Notes: generated from the letters alone by a model not told the origin. DNA of 64,000 bases from Buchnera aphidicola (Shivaphis celti) (GCF_039349365.1 NZ_CP134977.1:220875-284874); one strand, 5' to 3'; counted from the first letter of the stretch, positions 1-10,913 are shown. Numbers and translations: made by a program.

Positions 1-1947
1 AACGATTTATGTTATGAATTTTCAGAATCATATAGCAATTTATATGGAACTGGAGATGCAAAATATCATGTTGGTATGAAAAGGAAAATTAAGCGTGGTA
101 GTAAGAATATTATAATTGATCTAAAATATAATCCATCGCATTTAGAAATTATTAACCCAGTTGTTATGGGAGCAGCTAAAGCATATCTTGAACAACAAGA
201 TACACTAAACACAAATTTTGTTTTACCAATTAATATTCATGGAGATGCTGCAATTATTGGACAAGGAGTAAATCAAGAATTATTAAATATGTCACAAACA
301 AGAGGTTATTGTGTTGGAGGAACAATACATATTGTTATAAACAATCAAATTGGATTTACAACTTCTGATATTCAAGATATACGTTCTAGCACATATTGTA
401 CAGATATTGCAAAAATGATACAATCTCCAGTTTTTCATGTTAATGCAGATCATCCAAATTCTGTGATTTTTGCTACTCAATTAGCATTAGATTATAGGTA
501 TAAATTTAAAAAAGATGTTTTTATAGATTTAGTTTGTTACCGAAGAAGAGGTCATAATGAGTCTGATGAACCAAGTGTCACTCAACCCATGATGTATAAA
601 AAAATTTCTCAACAAAAAACAATTAGTAATATTTATGCAGAAAGATTACAAATTAAAAAAATTATTAATGTAAATTACTATAATAATAAACAAATAGAAT
701 ATCGTAAAAAGATAAATATTTTAGGAGAAGAAAAATTTTCATGTAATAAAAAAATAGAAAAAAAAAATTGTATTTTTTATAAAGAAAAAATTGAAAAAAT
801 CGATTTAAAAAAAATTTTTTTACAAATTAATACAATTCCTCAACATATTCAATTACATAATCGAGTACATAAAATTTATCAAGATAGATACAATATGGCC
901 ACCAAAAATACATTAATTGATTGGGGTGCAGCAGAAAATTTGGCTTATGCAATTTTGATATGCCAAGGTATTTCATGCAGAATTTCTGGAGAAGATGTTG
1001 CTAGAGGGACATTTTTTCATCGCCACTCAGTAGTATATGATCAATCAAGCGGTTTAGATTATATTCCTTTGCATCATTTACAACAATCGAAGGGAAAATT
1101 TAGAATTTATAATTCTGTATTATCAGAAGAAGCAACATTAGCATTTGAATATGGATATTCTATTGATTCAAAAAAAACAATAAATATTTGGGAGGCACAA
1201 TTTGGTGATTTTGTTAATAATGCACAAGTTGTGATAGATCAGTTTATTAGTTCCGGAGAACAAAAATGGGGAATAAAATCAAATTTAATAATTTTTTTAC
1301 CTCATGGATACGAAGGCCAAGGACCTGAACATTCTTCATGTCGATTAGAAAGATTTTTACAATTATGTGCACAAAATAATATGAAAGTCTGTTCACCATC
1401 TACTGCCGCACAAATATATCATATACTGATTAAACATGCACATAGTAAACAGTATCGACCGTTAATTATCTTGACTCCAAAATCTTTTTTGCGAAATGAT
1501 ATGGCTAAATCATCTTTTGTGGAAATAAAAGATGGATACTTTAAAAAAGTAATACAGGAAAAGAGAAATATTACAGATAATGCAATTAAAAAAATAATTT
1601 TTTGTTTTGGAAAAATATATTACGAATTAATAAATAATACTATTTTTCTTAAAAATAAAAATGTTATTTTAGTAAAAATTGAACAATTATATCCATTTCC
1701 AAAATTAGAAATTTTAAATTTATTGAATGTTTATATTAATCTTCAAGAAATTATTTGGTGTCAAGAAGAACCAAAAAATCAAGGGGCATGGTATTATATA
1801 TATTTTAAATTTCAAAAAATACTCTCTAAACATATGAAATTAAAATATATTGGTCGTGATGCTTTTGCTGCTCCTGCAGGAGGATCAATTTTTTTACATA
1901 AACAACAACAAAGAAAAATTATTTCTAATGTTTTAAATATTATATAA
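1..1947 (+). CDS. sucA: 2-oxoglutarate dehydrogenase E1 component (5' end outside window)
   Basis: Thiamine-diphosphate-dependent E1 subunit of the 2-oxoglutarate dehydrogenase complex, which decarboxylates 2-oxoglutarate and passes the succinyl group to the SucB lipoyl arm. The reading frame is open from base 1, so the gene is cut by the window edge; about 648 codons are visible of roughly 930 expected. Diagnostic stretches match E. coli SucA: GTGDAKYHVG near the edge, YNPSHLEI, GDAAIIGQG, the RRRGHNESDEP segment near bases 540-580, and the C-terminal GRDAFAAPAGG. It ends 12 bases before sucB, as in the usual sucAB operon. sucCD does not follow; gpmA does. Confidence 0.97.
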   Translation, partial: NDLCYEFSESYSNLYGTGDAKYHVGMKRKIKRGSKNIIIDLKYNPSHLEIINPVVMGAAKAYLEQQDTLNTNFVLPINIHGDAAIIGQGVNQELLNMSQTRGYCVGGTIHIVINNQIGFTTSDIQDIRSSTYCTDIAKMIQSPVFHVNADHPNSVIFATQLALDYRYKFKKDVFIDLVCYRRRGHNESDEPSVTQPMMYKKISQQKTISNIYAERLQIKKIINVNYYNNKQIEYRKKINILGEEKFSCNKKIEKKNCIFYKEKIEKIDLKKIFLQINTIPQHIQLHNRVHKIYQDRYNMATKNTLIDWGAAENLAYAILICQGISCRISGEDVARGTFFHRHSVVYDQSSGLDYIPLHHLQQSKGKFRIYNSVLSEEATLAFEYGYSIDSKKTINIWEAQFGDFVNNAQVVIDQFISSGEQKWGIKSNLIIFLPHGYEGQGPEHSSCRLERFLQLCAQNNMKVCSPSTAAQIYHILIKHAHSKQYRPLIILTPKSFLRNDMAKSSFVEIKDGYFKKVIQEKRNITDNAIKKIIFCFGKIYYELINNTIFLKNKNVILVKIEQLYPFPKLEILNLLNVYINLQEIIWCQEEPKNQGAWYYIYFKFQKILSKHMKLKYIGRDAFAAPAGGSIFLHKQQQRKIISNVLNII

Positions 1948-1959
1948 GAGATATTTTAC

Positions 1960-3111
1960 ATGAAAAAAAAAAACATTTTAGTTCCAGAGTTACCAGAATC
2001 TGTTAATGATGCAACAATTATTCGTTGGCATAAAAGTATTGGAGAAGTAGTGAAACAGGATGAAATATTAGTTGATATAGAAACTGAAAAAGTAATTTTA
2101 GAAGTTCCATCAATAATTGATGGAAAACTAGAAAAAATATTATCTCTTCCTGGATCTATAGTAAAAAGTAAACAAATAATAGGACATATAAAAGAAATAA
2201 ATACTGAAAATGAAAAGTATGCTGTAATTTCATCTGATGAAAAAAAAAAAAAAATAATAAAAGATATAAAAAATATTCAAAAAAACAATGATAGCCCATC
2301 TTATAGAAGAATTATTTCTAAAAATCAAAATAATGTAATCAATCAATCAATAAATACAAAAGAAATAAATAAAATTGTTGATGATAGATTGCCACAAAAA
2401 AAAAATAAATTTGACAAAAAAACCATCGTACCTCTTACAAATTTTAGAAAAAGAATAGCAAATAGGTTATTACAAACTAAAAAAAATACAGTGATGTTAA
2501 CTACTTTTAATGAAATAAATATGAGTTCTGTGATTAAAATAAGAAAAAAATATAAAGATCTATTTCAAGAAAAACATACGATCAAATTAGGATTTATGTC
2601 ATTTTTTATAAAAGCGGTTGTGCAAGCTCTAAAAAAATTTCCAAATATAAATGCTAAAATTAATAATAATAACATAATATATTATCATTATTTTGATATT
2701 AACATCGCAATTTCTACAACTCATGGATTAATTACTCCAATTTTAAAAAACGTTGATAATATGTCGATGGCTGAAATAGAAAAAAAAATTTTTGATTTAA
2801 GAAAAAAAGCAGAATTAGGAAAATTAGAATTATCAGATTTATTAAGTGGAAATTTTACAATTACTAATGGAGGAGTATTTGGTTCATTATTTTCTACTCC
2901 TATTATTAATCCTCCGCAAACTGCTATTTTAGGTATGCATGCCATTCAAGATCGTGTTATTGTCGTACATGACAAGATAACAATAGCTCCAATGATGTAT
3001 ATTGCTCTTTCATATGATCATCAATTAATTGATGGAAAAGAATCTGTAGGTTTTTTAAAAACAATTAAAGAGGTATTAGAAGATTTTTCTAGAATTATGT
3101 TAGATATTTAA
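1960..3111 (+). CDS. sucB: Dihydrolipoyl succinyltransferase, E2 of 2-oxoglutarate dehydrogenase
   Basis: E2 core of the 2-oxoglutarate dehydrogenase complex; transfers succinyl from the lipoyl arm to CoA. Residues 1-78 are a lipoyl domain with the attachment lysine at K44 in [12 protein letters not shown]. Residues about 155-383 are the catalytic domain, with the SYDHQLIDG signature near the C-terminus (His354, Asp358). The peripheral subunit-binding domain between them (about 110-145) is strongly eroded: it begins SPSYRRI but lacks the glycine-rich GTGVGGR-type core. The protein is 383 residues against about 405 in E. coli, and the loss is mostly in the linkers. It follows sucA at 12 bases and is almost surely co-transcribed with it. 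Confidence 0.97.
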   Translation: MKKKNILVPELPESVNDATIIRWHKSIGEVVKQDEILVDIETEKVILEVPSIIDGKLEKILSLPGSIVKSKQIIGHIKEINTENEKYAVISSDEKKKKIIKDIKNIQKNNDSPSYRRIISKNQNNVINQSINTKEINKIVDDRLPQKKNKFDKKTIVPLTNFRKRIANRLLQTKKNTVMLTTFNEINMSSVIKIRKKYKDLFQEKHTIKLGFMSFFIKAVVQALKKFPNINAKINNNNIIYYHYFDINIAISTTHGLITPILKNVDNMSMAEIEKKIFDLRKKAELGKLELSDLLSGNFTITNGGVFGSLFSTPIINPPQTAILGMHAIQDRVIVVHDKITIAPMMYIALSYDHQLIDGKESVGFLKTIKEVLEDFSRIMLDI

Positions 3112-3182
3112 TAAAAATTTTTATCAAAAAAATTTAAACATTGAAAATGATTTTCTATTATGAAATAAACAGGATATATAAT

Positions 3183-3884
3183 ATGAAAAAAAAAAATCGT
3201 TTAGTTTTAATTCGACATGGAGAGAGTTTATGGAATCAATTAAATCAATTTACAGGATGGACAGATGTACAATTATCTATAAAAGGTAAAAAAGAAGCGC
3301 TTGCTGCAGGAAAATTGCTAAAAAAAAAAAATTTTTTTTTTGATTATTGTTACACTTCAGTATTACAAAGAGCTATTCATACTTTATGGATTGTTCTAAA
3401 AGAAATAAATCAATCTTGGTTACCTGTAAAAAAAACATGGCGTTTAAATGAACGTCATTATGGTAAATTACAAGGACTAAATAAAGATTCAGTAATAGAA
3501 AAATATGGATTAGAAAATATTCAAAAATGGAGAAGAAGTTTTAAAGAAATACCGCCAAAAATGACAGATCTTCAAAAACTTGTTATACGTTCTGATAACC
3601 GATATGTAAATCTTGAAAATTCAGAAATTCCTAATTCTGAAAGTTTAGAACTTACTTTATTAAGAATTTTACCATTTTGGGAGAAAGTGATTTTCCCAAA
3701 AATACAAAATAATAAAAATATATTAATTGTTGCACATGGTAATTCATTACGCGCTTTAATTAAATATTTATCAAAATTAGATGAAAAATCAGTTTATAAT
3801 TTATCTGTTCCAACCGGAATACCTATTATATATAATATTGATAATTCTAATATTTCTAAAGAATATAAATTTTTAAAAAATTAA
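3183..3884 (+). CDS. gpmA: 2,3-bisphosphoglycerate-dependent phosphoglycerate mutase
   Basis: Cytosolic glycolytic enzyme that interconverts 3- and 2-phosphoglycerate through a phosphohistidine. The [10 protein letters not shown] motif carries the catalytic histidine (His12). [18 protein letters not shown] and the second-histidine segment [14 protein letters not shown] are all present. The frame is open from 3141, but the family starts a few residues before LVLIRHG, and an AGGA stretch about 8 bases upstream supports ATG 3183, giving 233 residues (E. coli 250; the loss is a short C-terminal tail). It sits between sucAB and pfkA. Confidence 0.96.
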   Translation: MKKKNRLVLIRHGESLWNQLNQFTGWTDVQLSIKGKKEALAAGKLLKKKNFFFDYCYTSVLQRAIHTLWIVLKEINQSWLPVKKTWRLNERHYGKLQGLNKDSVIEKYGLENIQKWRRSFKEIPPKMTDLQKLVIRSDNRYVNLENSEIPNSESLELTLLRILPFWEKVIFPKIQNNKNILIVAHGNSLRALIKYLSKLDEKSVYNLSVPTGIPIIYNIDNSNISKEYKFLKN

Positions 3885-3994
3885 AATGTTACTATTTCAA
3901 AATATTTTACAATATTTTACTAAATTTTAAAATATATCTTGTAATAATGATTTTATATTTTCATTTAAATGTTTTTATTTCAAAAAAATTAATT

Positions 3995-4957
3995 ATGATA
4001 AAAAGAATTGGTGTACTAACAAGTGGGGGAGATTCCCCTGGAATGAATGCAGCAATACGATCTATAGTACGTACAGGTTTAAATGAAAAATTAGAAATAT
4101 TTGGAATATACGATGGGTATTTAGGGTTGTATAAAAATTACATGATACAGTTAAATTATAATAGTGTTTCTAATATGTTAAATCGAGGAGGAACATTTCT
4201 TGGATCAGCTAGATTTCCAGAATTTTATAAAAAAAATATTCGATCAATAGCAATTCAAAATATCAGAAATAAAAAAATTGATGCTTTAATTGTTATTGGA
4301 GGAGATGGATCATATACAGGTGCTCAAAAGTTAACTGATATCGGTATACCATGTATTGGTTTACCGGGTACTATAGATAATGATATTTATGGTACTGATT
4401 ATACTATTGGTTATTTTACTGCACTAAATACTATTGTGGAAGCAATTGATCGATTACGTGACACATCTTCTTCTCATCAAAGAATATCTATTGTAGAGGT
4501 GATGGGTAGATGTTGTGGAGATTTAACTTTATTTGCAGCTATTGCTGGTGGATGTGAATTTATTGTGTTACCAGAAATGTCTTTCAAAAAAGAGTTACTA
4601 TTAAAAGAAATTCAATTACGTATTCGAAATGGAAAAAAACATGCAATTATTGCGATTACTGAAGGCATTTGTGATGTAGAAAAATTAGCAAAATATATCG
4701 AAAATCATATTAAAAGAGAAACTCGATCGACTATTTTAGGACATATTCAAAGAGGAGGATCACCTGTTGCTTATGATAGAATCTTAGCATCAAGAATGGG
4801 TGCATATGCAATTAAAAAAATTATTCAAGGTTATGGTGGAAAGTGTATTGGAATAAAAAACGAAACAATTATTAATTATGATTTTTCAATTGCAATTAAT
4901 CATAAAAATAAAAAAAATAAAAATAATTTTTTAAATCTTGCTAAAAAATTATATTAA
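3995..4957 (+). CDS. pfkA: ATP-dependent 6-phosphofructokinase
   Basis: Phosphorylates fructose 6-phosphate, the committed step of glycolysis. With ATG 3995 the protein is 320 residues, the same as E. coli PfkA, starting [18 protein letters not shown]. The nucleotide site GGDGSY, the catalytic loop [10 protein letters not shown] and the substrate segment [10 protein letters not shown] are intact. A longer frame opens at 3947, but its first 16 codons have no counterpart in the family. A GC-rich hairpin follows the stop codon. The gene converges on tpiA. Confidence 0.97.
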   Translation: MIKRIGVLTSGGDSPGMNAAIRSIVRTGLNEKLEIFGIYDGYLGLYKNYMIQLNYNSVSNMLNRGGTFLGSARFPEFYKKNIRSIAIQNIRNKKIDALIVIGGDGSYTGAQKLTDIGIPCIGLPGTIDNDIYGTDYTIGYFTALNTIVEAIDRLRDTSSSHQRISIVEVMGRCCGDLTLFAAIAGGCEFIVLPEMSFKKELLLKEIQLRIRNGKKHAIIAITEGICDVEKLAKYIENHIKRETRSTILGHIQRGGSPVAYDRILASRMGAYAIKKIIQGYGGKCIGIKNETIINYDFSIAINHKNKKNKNNFLNLAKKLY

Positions 4958-4965
4958 TTTTTTTT

Positions 4966-4993
4966 GTAACAGTGCCGGATTAACCGGCGCTAC
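4966..4993 (+). terminator. GC-rich stem-loop after pfkA
   Basis: A 7-bp stem GTGCCGG / CCGGCGC (4972-4978 and 4984-4990) with loop ATTAA, extended by an outer GTA/TAC pairing. It lies directly downstream of pfkA, between two convergent genes. The following bases are moderately T-rich on the plus strand. It stands out because surrounding DNA has almost no G or C, which suggests selection to keep it as a transcription end or mRNA 3' stabiliser. Confidence 0.6.
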
Positions 4994-5048
4994 ATTTATT
5001 GTATATAAGAAATTTTTTGTTAAAATTTTTATGTAATTAGATGTATAG

Positions 5049-5813
5049 TTATTTTAAAAAATTAGTATACTTAATCATTTTAATAAAATTTTTATATATT
5101 AAAATTGAATTTCCAACTAACACTCCATCTATATGATCAGATGCAAAAAATTGTTGTATATTATTTTCATTTACTGAACCTCCATATTGTACTTTTATTT
5201 CTTTTGGATTAAGATTACTATTATTCATCACATATTCTTTAATAAATTTATGTATTTTTTCTACATATTGAATTTTTGCATTTTCCCCTGTTCCAATTGC
5301 CCAAATTGGCTCATAAGCAATAATAGCATTTTGAAATGCTTGTCTTCCAACAATATTAAATATTATTTCTATTTGTTTTTTTAATATTAATTCTGTTTTT
5401 TCATTTTTTTTTTCTTTTAAATTTTCTCCAATACATAATATAGGAGTAATACCGTTTTCTTGAAGAATTTTAAATTTTTTTGCAATACAATCATTATTTT
5501 CATAATGAAATTTTCTACGTTCAGAATGACCAATAATAACGTATTTGACACCAATATCTTTTAACATCGTTGCAGATATTTCTCCAGTAAATGCTCCAGA
5601 TAGATTTATATCAACATTTTGTGCTCCTAAAAAAAAATTTTTTTTTTTTATACTATTTTTTATACTATTAATATAAATAACAGGAGGAACAAAGATAATT
5701 TTATTAAATAATTTATTTTCGTTAAAATAATTTTTTAAATTTTCAATATAATAATTAATAATAGAATTGTTACCGTTTAATTTCCAATTAGCAGTAATAA
5801 TAAATTTTTTCAA
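5049..5813 (-). CDS. tpiA: Triose-phosphate isomerase, TTG start
   Basis: Interconverts dihydroxyacetone phosphate and glyceraldehyde 3-phosphate. Visible signatures are NWKLNG near the N-terminus, GAQNVD, the catalytic histidine in IIGHSERR, the catalytic glutamate in AYEPIWAIGTG and the phosphate loop YGGSVN. The protein is 254 residues (E. coli 255). The start codon is TTG: no ATG lies in frame in a suitable place, the spacing to NWKLNG is the same as in E. coli, and a GAGGT ribosome site lies a few bases upstream. It follows rpsA on the same strand, separated by a 12-bp perfect hairpin; ihfB, usual after rpsA, is absent. Confidence 0.96.
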   Translation of the reverse strand: MKKFIITANWKLNGNNSIINYYIENLKNYFNENKLFNKIIFVPPVIYINSIKNSIKKKNFFLGAQNVDINLSGAFTGEISATMLKDIGVKYVIIGHSERRKFHYENNDCIAKKFKILQENGITPILCIGENLKEKKNEKTELILKKQIEIIFNIVGRQAFQNAIIAYEPIWAIGTGENAKIQYVEKIHKFIKEYVMNNSNLNPKEIKVQYGGSVNENNIQQFFASDHIDGVLVGNSILIYKNFIKMIKYTNFLK

Positions 5814-5833
5814 AATGACCTCACCATTATGAG

Positions 5834-5869
5834 AAACTAAGTTATTTTTTATGTAATATAACTTAGTTT
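5834..5869 (-). terminator. Perfect 12-bp stem-loop between rpsA and tpiA
   Basis: AAACTAAGTTAT (5834-5845) and ATAACTTAGTTT (5858-5869) form a perfect 12-bp stem around a 12-base loop. It lies between rpsA and tpiA, both read on the minus strand, so it could end the rpsA transcript or protect its 3' end. It stops just short of the tpiA ribosome site. Confidence 0.5.
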
Positions 5870-5947
5870 ACTCTAATCAATATGAATAATGATATAATTA
5901 AATATTATTTTATATTATAGTAATAAATATTTTTAATATGATACTAA

Positions 5948-7564
5948 TTATTGATCGATTTTAAAAAAAATATCATGTTTAAATTTTTTTAAAAAAATTG
6001 ATTCACTGTTTTTATCAGTATAATTTTTATATGGTAAAATATGAATAACTCTATTTTTTCGATCAAATTTATTAAATTTGCATTCAATTAAATCATTGAC
6101 TTTAAATAATAATAAACAATTCTTTTTATTTAAAATTCCAATAACATCACTACCTAAATATACTTTAATAATATTATCTTGAATCAATAATACTCTTCCC
6201 GGAATGATATCATCTTTTTTATACTGTTGAATATATTTACTAAAATTATCTTCTGTCAGTTGTTTTAAACCTAATGAAATTCTTTCTCTTTCAGGATCAA
6301 CTTGTAATACTACAGCAGAAATTTTATTTCCTTTTTTGTATTTTGCTAATACTTTTTCATTTGTATGATTCCACGAAATATCAGATAAATGGACTAATCC
6401 ATCAATTCCACCGTCTAAACCAATAAATATACCAAAATCAGTAATAGATTTAATTTTACCTTGTACACGAACACCTTTATGATTTTCTTTTGAAAAAATT
6501 TCCCAAGGATTTGGTTTACATTGTTTAATTCCTAATGATATACGTCTTCTTTCAGCATCAATATCTAAAATCATCACTTGCAATTTGTCTCCAATATTTG
6601 CAACTTTATTGGGATGAATATTTTTATTTGTCCAATCCATTTCTGAGATATGAACTAATCCTTCTATTCCTTCTTCAATTTCAACAAAACAACCATAATC
6701 AGTAAGATTAGTCACTTTCCCGAAAACTTTGTTTCCTTCCGAATATCGATTTAATATAGAATTCCATGGATCATCTGTTAATTGTTTTAACCCAAGCGAT
6801 ACTCTTGTTTTTTCGCGATCAAATTTTAATACTTTAACAACAATTTCATCTCCTATATTAACAATATCACTTGGATGTTTCACTCTTTTCCAAGCCATAT
6901 CAGTAATATGTAATAATCCATCTACGCCACCTAAATCTACAAATGCTCCATAATCAGTTAAATTTTTTATTACTCCTTTAACAGTCATTCCTTCTTGTAA
7001 TTTTAATAAAAATTGATTTCTTTCAGCGCTTGTTTCAGATTCAATTACTGCTTTTCTTGATACAACTACATTATTTCTTTTTTGATCTATTTTAATTATT
7101 TTCAGTTCAATTGGTTTATTTTCTAAATGACTAGTTTCTTTTATAGGACGAATATCTACTAATGATCCTGGTAAAAATGCACGTAAATCATTTAATTCTA
7201 TTGTAAACCCACCTTTTACTTTCCCACTTATCATGCCAATAACAGTTTCAGAATTCTGATATGCATTTTTTAATGCAATCCAAGATTCATGTTTTTTTGC
7301 TTTTTCTCGAGATAAAACCGTTTCTCCAAAACCGTCTTCCATTGAATCTAATGCAACATCTACATAATCTCCGATTTTAATTTCTAGTTTTCCAAATTTA
7401 TTTTTAAACTGTTCAATCGGAACATATGATTCTGACTTTAATCCAGAATCAATAATAACTGTTTCTTTTTTTATATCAATTATTTGACCAGAAATAATTG
7501 ATCCTGTTTTTGTTTTAATTTTTTTAAAAGATTGTTCAAGTAAATAAGAAAATGATTCTTTCAT
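5948..7564 (-). CDS. rpsA: 30S ribosomal protein S1
   Basis: Binds mRNA on the 30S subunit and helps recruit transcripts with weak ribosome sites. Six S1 repeats can be followed: the two N-terminal ribosome-binding ones, then central RNA-binding repeats marked by [33 protein letters not shown] and [16 protein letters not shown], each followed by RISLG or similar. The protein is 538 residues against 557 in E. coli; the sixth repeat is divergent and the C-terminal tail is shortened. It is preceded by cmk as in E. coli. A short inverted repeat lies in its leader. Confidence 0.97.
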   Translation of the reverse strand: MKESFSYLLEQSFKKIKTKTGSIISGQIIDIKKETVIIDSGLKSESYVPIEQFKNKFGKLEIKIGDYVDVALDSMEDGFGETVLSREKAKKHESWIALKNAYQNSETVIGMISGKVKGGFTIELNDLRAFLPGSLVDIRPIKETSHLENKPIELKIIKIDQKRNNVVVSRKAVIESETSAERNQFLLKLQEGMTVKGVIKNLTDYGAFVDLGGVDGLLHITDMAWKRVKHPSDIVNIGDEIVVKVLKFDREKTRVSLGLKQLTDDPWNSILNRYSEGNKVFGKVTNLTDYGCFVEIEEGIEGLVHISEMDWTNKNIHPNKVANIGDKLQVMILDIDAERRRISLGIKQCKPNPWEIFSKENHKGVRVQGKIKSITDFGIFIGLDGGIDGLVHLSDISWNHTNEKVLAKYKKGNKISAVVLQVDPERERISLGLKQLTEDNFSKYIQQYKKDDIIPGRVLLIQDNIIKVYLGSDVIGILNKKNCLLLFKVNDLIECKFNKFDRKNRVIHILPYKNYTDKNSESIFLKKFKHDIFFKIDQ

Positions 7565-7597
7565 AAAAATAATTTACAATAATTTAATTTAACATCT

Positions 7598-7616
7598 GTT
7601 TAACGTCATGTTAAAC
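7598..7616 (-). promoter_or_regulatory. Stem-loop in the rpsA leader
   Basis: GTTTAAC / GTTAAAC form a 7-bp stem with a 5-base loop, 34 bases upstream of the rpsA start. It could end the cmk transcript or be part of a structured rpsA leader. S1 is autoregulated through leader structure in E. coli; whether that persists here is inference. Confidence 0.35.
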
Positions 7617-7666
7617 ATAGTTAATAAAAGTTTCCTATAATCATCCTAATCATAGATAATAAATAC

Positions 7667-8341
7667 TTATAAAAAAATTTTTTTTTTAATATAATGCATT
7701 GCAAAATTACAAGTTTCTTGAAAATTCATATTACTAGAATCTAGTATGATAGAATTTTTTGCTATTTTTAATGGGGCAAATTTTCGATTTTGATCACGAT
7801 AGTCTCTTTTTTGCATTTGAAATAATAATTTTTCAAAACAAATATTAAAACCATTTTTTTTAAGTTCTTTTATTCTTCTATATACTCTTTCTTTCAAATT
7901 TGCATATAAAAAAAATTTTATAATAGCATGAGGAAAAACAATTGTTCCCATATCTCTTCCGTTTGCCACTAATCCTGGATTTTGTTTAAATAATCGTTGC
8001 TTGAACAATAAATAATCTCTAATATATTTAATAGTTGATAATTTAGAAGAAATATCTGTAACATTGGAAGATAAAATATCTTTTTTTGTAAAGCATTTTG
8101 TATGAAAAGAATGAATTTTTCCATTATGATAAATAAAATGGTTTTCTAGTGCATGCATCAAAGATATAACATTTTTTTTTGATATCATATATTTATTTTT
8201 TAAAAATAAACATGCAAGCACACGATAAATTATTCCAGATTCTAAATGAAACCAATTTAATTTTTGTGATATTGTTTTTGATAATGAACTTTTTCCAGAT
8301 CCACTCGGTCCATCTATTGTAATAACATAAGATGATTGCAT
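7667..8341 (-). CDS. cmk: Cytidylate kinase
   Basis: Phosphorylates CMP and dCMP with ATP. The P-loop TIDGPSGSGKSS is at residues 8-19. NGRDMGTIVFP (the CMP-binding segment) and the RDYRDQNR lid region are present. The protein is 224 residues, close to the E. coli 227. The order aroA-cmk-rpsA on one strand matches the enterobacterial cluster. Confidence 0.96.
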   Translation of the reverse strand: MQSSYVITIDGPSGSGKSSLSKTISQKLNWFHLESGIIYRVLACLFLKNKYMISKKNVISLMHALENHFIYHNGKIHSFHTKCFTKKDILSSNVTDISSKLSTIKYIRDYLLFKQRLFKQNPGLVANGRDMGTIVFPHAIIKFFLYANLKERVYRRIKELKKNGFNICFEKLLFQMQKRDYRDQNRKFAPLKIAKNSIILDSSNMNFQETCNFAMHYIKKKIFL

Positions 8342-8420
8342 AAGATATAATACTCATATTCATATTTAATTAATATAAATTTATTATTAAATTCTTTGCT
8401 TTTTAAAATATTTTAATTAA

Positions 8421-9713
8421 TTATTTTATATATGATATAGTACTGATTTTTTGAAATTCAGAAAAATAATTCGGAAAAGTTTTAGATACACATTGTGGAT
8501 TTAAAATAGTAACATACTGTCCAGATAAAGCAATTAAAGAAAAACACATTGCCATTCTATGATCATTATAAGTTTCGATTTCTGCATGTAAAAATTTTTT
8601 AGGTGGAGTAATATTTATAAAATCTTTTCCAATTGATACATTTGCACCAATTTTTTTTAATTCTGCCGACATTGCTTCCAATCTATTTGTTTCTTTTACA
8701 CGCCAATTATATATATTTTTAATTATTGTTCTGCCATTTGCAAATAATGCTAGCATGGCAATAGTCATCGCTGCATCTGGTATATGATTCGCATCTAATT
8801 CTATTCCTGTTAAAACATTTTTCATGCATTGTATAAAATTTTTTCCATATATGATTTTTGCGCCCATTTTTTCTAAAACACTTACAAATTGAATATCTCC
8901 TTGTATGCTATTTTTATCAATCCCTATAACACGAACCTGAGGACCTTTAATAGCAGCAGCAGCAAGAAAATATGTTGCTGAAGACGCATCTCCTTCAATG
9001 ATATATTCTGTAGGAGATTGATATTTTTGATTTCCATTAATATAAAAATATTTATAATTCTTATGATATATTTTTATTCCAAATTGTTGCATAATTTTCA
9101 ATGTCATATCAATATATGGCTTAGAAACTAGTTCTCCTTGAATAACAATTTTTGAATTTAATTGTGCTAGTGGCGCTGCTATTAATATAGAAGTTAAAAA
9201 TTGACTAGATATGTTACCTTGAATCACAATATTTCCTCCAATAAAACCTCCTTTAATTTTTATAGGTAAATAATTTTCATTTTTTAAATATCTAAATTTA
9301 CCTCCTCCCTGTTTTAAAGAATCAACTAAATTTTGTATAGGTCGTTCTTTCATTCTTTTATCACCGGTAATAATAACATTACTTTTTTGTAAAGATAAAA
9401 TAGCAGTTAATGGTCTTACTGCAGTACCTGCATTTCCTAAAAATAAATATGTTTCAGGTGAAAAGTTAAATTTATTTCCTGATCCATATACAATACAAGT
9501 AGTACGATCAGTGAATTGATATCTAATACCAAGTGTTTTTAATGCTTGTAACATATGATTAACATCATCACTACTTAATAAGTTTTTTATACATATTGTT
9601 CCGTTTGATATTGCTGATATTAATAATACTCGATTTGAGATGCTTTTTGATCCTGGTAAATATATATTTCCATTGATCGAAGAAATTGGATTTAGAACTA
9701 ATTTATTATACAT
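8421..9713 (-). CDS. aroA: 3-phosphoshikimate 1-carboxyvinyltransferase (EPSP synthase)
   Basis: Sixth step of the shikimate pathway, joining phosphoenolpyruvate to shikimate 3-phosphate on the way to chorismate and the aromatic amino acids. Motifs are [15 protein letters not shown] at the N-terminus, [43 protein letters not shown] and [12 protein letters not shown]. At 430 residues it is full length (E. coli 427). It lies between serC and cmk; the serC-aroA pairing is the ancestral operon. Provision of aromatic amino acids fits a nutritional symbiont. Confidence 0.97.
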   Translation of the reverse strand: MYNKLVLNPISSINGNIYLPGSKSISNRVLLISAISNGTICIKNLLSSDDVNHMLQALKTLGIRYQFTDRTTCIVYGSGNKFNFSPETYLFLGNAGTAVRPLTAILSLQKSNVIITGDKRMKERPIQNLVDSLKQGGGKFRYLKNENYLPIKIKGGFIGGNIVIQGNISSQFLTSILIAAPLAQLNSKIVIQGELVSKPYIDMTLKIMQQFGIKIYHKNYKYFYINGNQKYQSPTEYIIEGDASSATYFLAAAAIKGPQVRVIGIDKNSIQGDIQFVSVLEKMGAKIIYGKNFIQCMKNVLTGIELDANHIPDAAMTIAMLALFANGRTIIKNIYNWRVKETNRLEAMSAELKKIGANVSIGKDFINITPPKKFLHAEIETYNDHRMAMCFSLIALSGQYVTILNPQCVSKTFPNYFSEFQKISTISYIK

Positions 9714-9782
9714 AAAAAATACCTTATATTTAATATAAATGTCTTATATAAAATATAATTATATTATATATGAAAGATTAAT

Positions 9783-10868
9783 TTAACCGAAATTTTTTTC
9801 AAATTCTTTCATAAATTTAATAAGTTTTTTTACTCCTGTTATAGGCATAGCATTATAAATAGATGCACGCAAACCTCCTAAAAATTTATGTCCTTTTAAA
9901 AATTTTAATCCTTGTTGTTCAGATTGTTTTATAAATATTTTATCTAATTTTGAATTAGATAAATGAAATGTTATATTCATATTAGATCGATTTTTTTTAT
10001 GGATTTTATTGATATAAAAACTACTACTATCAATAGTTTTATATAATAAATTTGATTTTTTTATATTTAATTTTTCAAAATAAGATATTCCACCTAAATC
10101 TTTCATCCATTTTAAAACTAATGAAATAACATACCAAGAAAATGTTACTGGAGTGTTAAACATAGATTGATTTTCTAATATTTTTTTATAATCAAGTATT
10201 GATGGTAAATATGCATGATTTTTATTTAATATTTTTTTTTTAATAATTATAACAGTGATACCAGAAGGTCCAATATTTTTTTGAGCACTTGCATAAATTA
10301 AATCATATTTATTAACATCAATTTTTTTTGATAGTAAACAAGAAGAGAAATCTCCAACAATAATTTTATCTTCAAAAATTGGTTCTTCATGTATTGCAAT
10401 ACCTTCTATTGTTTCATTAGGACAATAATGTAGATAATCTGTACGATGATTTAATTCCCAATCTTTCATATTTAAAAGAGAGATTATTTCATTTTCTTGT
10501 TTAATATTAATACAATTAACAGAACAATATTTTTTCCCTTCAAGCATAGCCTGATAAGACCAATAACCACTATTAATATAATCCGCACAATTAAATTTTT
10601 TTATAATATTCATAGGAATTGCAGAAAATTGACCTCTTGCACCACCTGGACAAAATAATATTGCATATTCTTGTGAAATATTTAATAATTCTCTTAAATA
10701 TTTTTCAGACTTTTGTATTATTGGATAAAAATCTTGACTTCGATGACTAATTTCAATAATTGATGATCCGATATTGTTCCAATTTAAAAAATTTTTTTGA
10801 ATATCTCGTAAAACTATTTTTGGTAACATTGCAGGTCCAGCACTAAAATTATATATTATTTTTTTCAT
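9783..10868 (-). CDS. serC: Phosphoserine aminotransferase
   Basis: PLP-dependent enzyme that makes phosphoserine from 3-phosphohydroxypyruvate; in enterobacteria it also serves pyridoxal phosphate synthesis. Signatures are YNFSAGPAMLP at the start, FCPGGARGQF, HYCPNETIEGIA, the PLP lysine in YASAQKNIGPSG and GGLRASIYNAMP near the end. Two in-frame ATGs lie six bases apart (10874 and 10868). The second fits the family N-terminus better, but neither has a clear ribosome site. About 361 residues, full length. Confidence 0.95.
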   Translation of the reverse strand: MKKIIYNFSAGPAMLPKIVLRDIQKNFLNWNNIGSSIIEISHRSQDFYPIIQKSEKYLRELLNISQEYAILFCPGGARGQFSAIPMNIIKKFNCADYINSGYWSYQAMLEGKKYCSVNCINIKQENEIISLLNMKDWELNHRTDYLHYCPNETIEGIAIHEEPIFEDKIIVGDFSSCLLSKKIDVNKYDLIYASAQKNIGPSGITVIIIKKKILNKNHAYLPSILDYKKILENQSMFNTPVTFSWYVISLVLKWMKDLGGISYFEKLNIKKSNLLYKTIDSSSFYINKIHKKNRSNMNITFHLSNSKLDKIFIKQSEQQGLKFLKGHKFLGGLRASIYNAMPITGVKKLIKFMKEFEKNFG

Positions 10869-10913
10869 ATTCATGTTATTAATTATATAGTAAAATTGTT
10901 ATTTAGTTATTTT

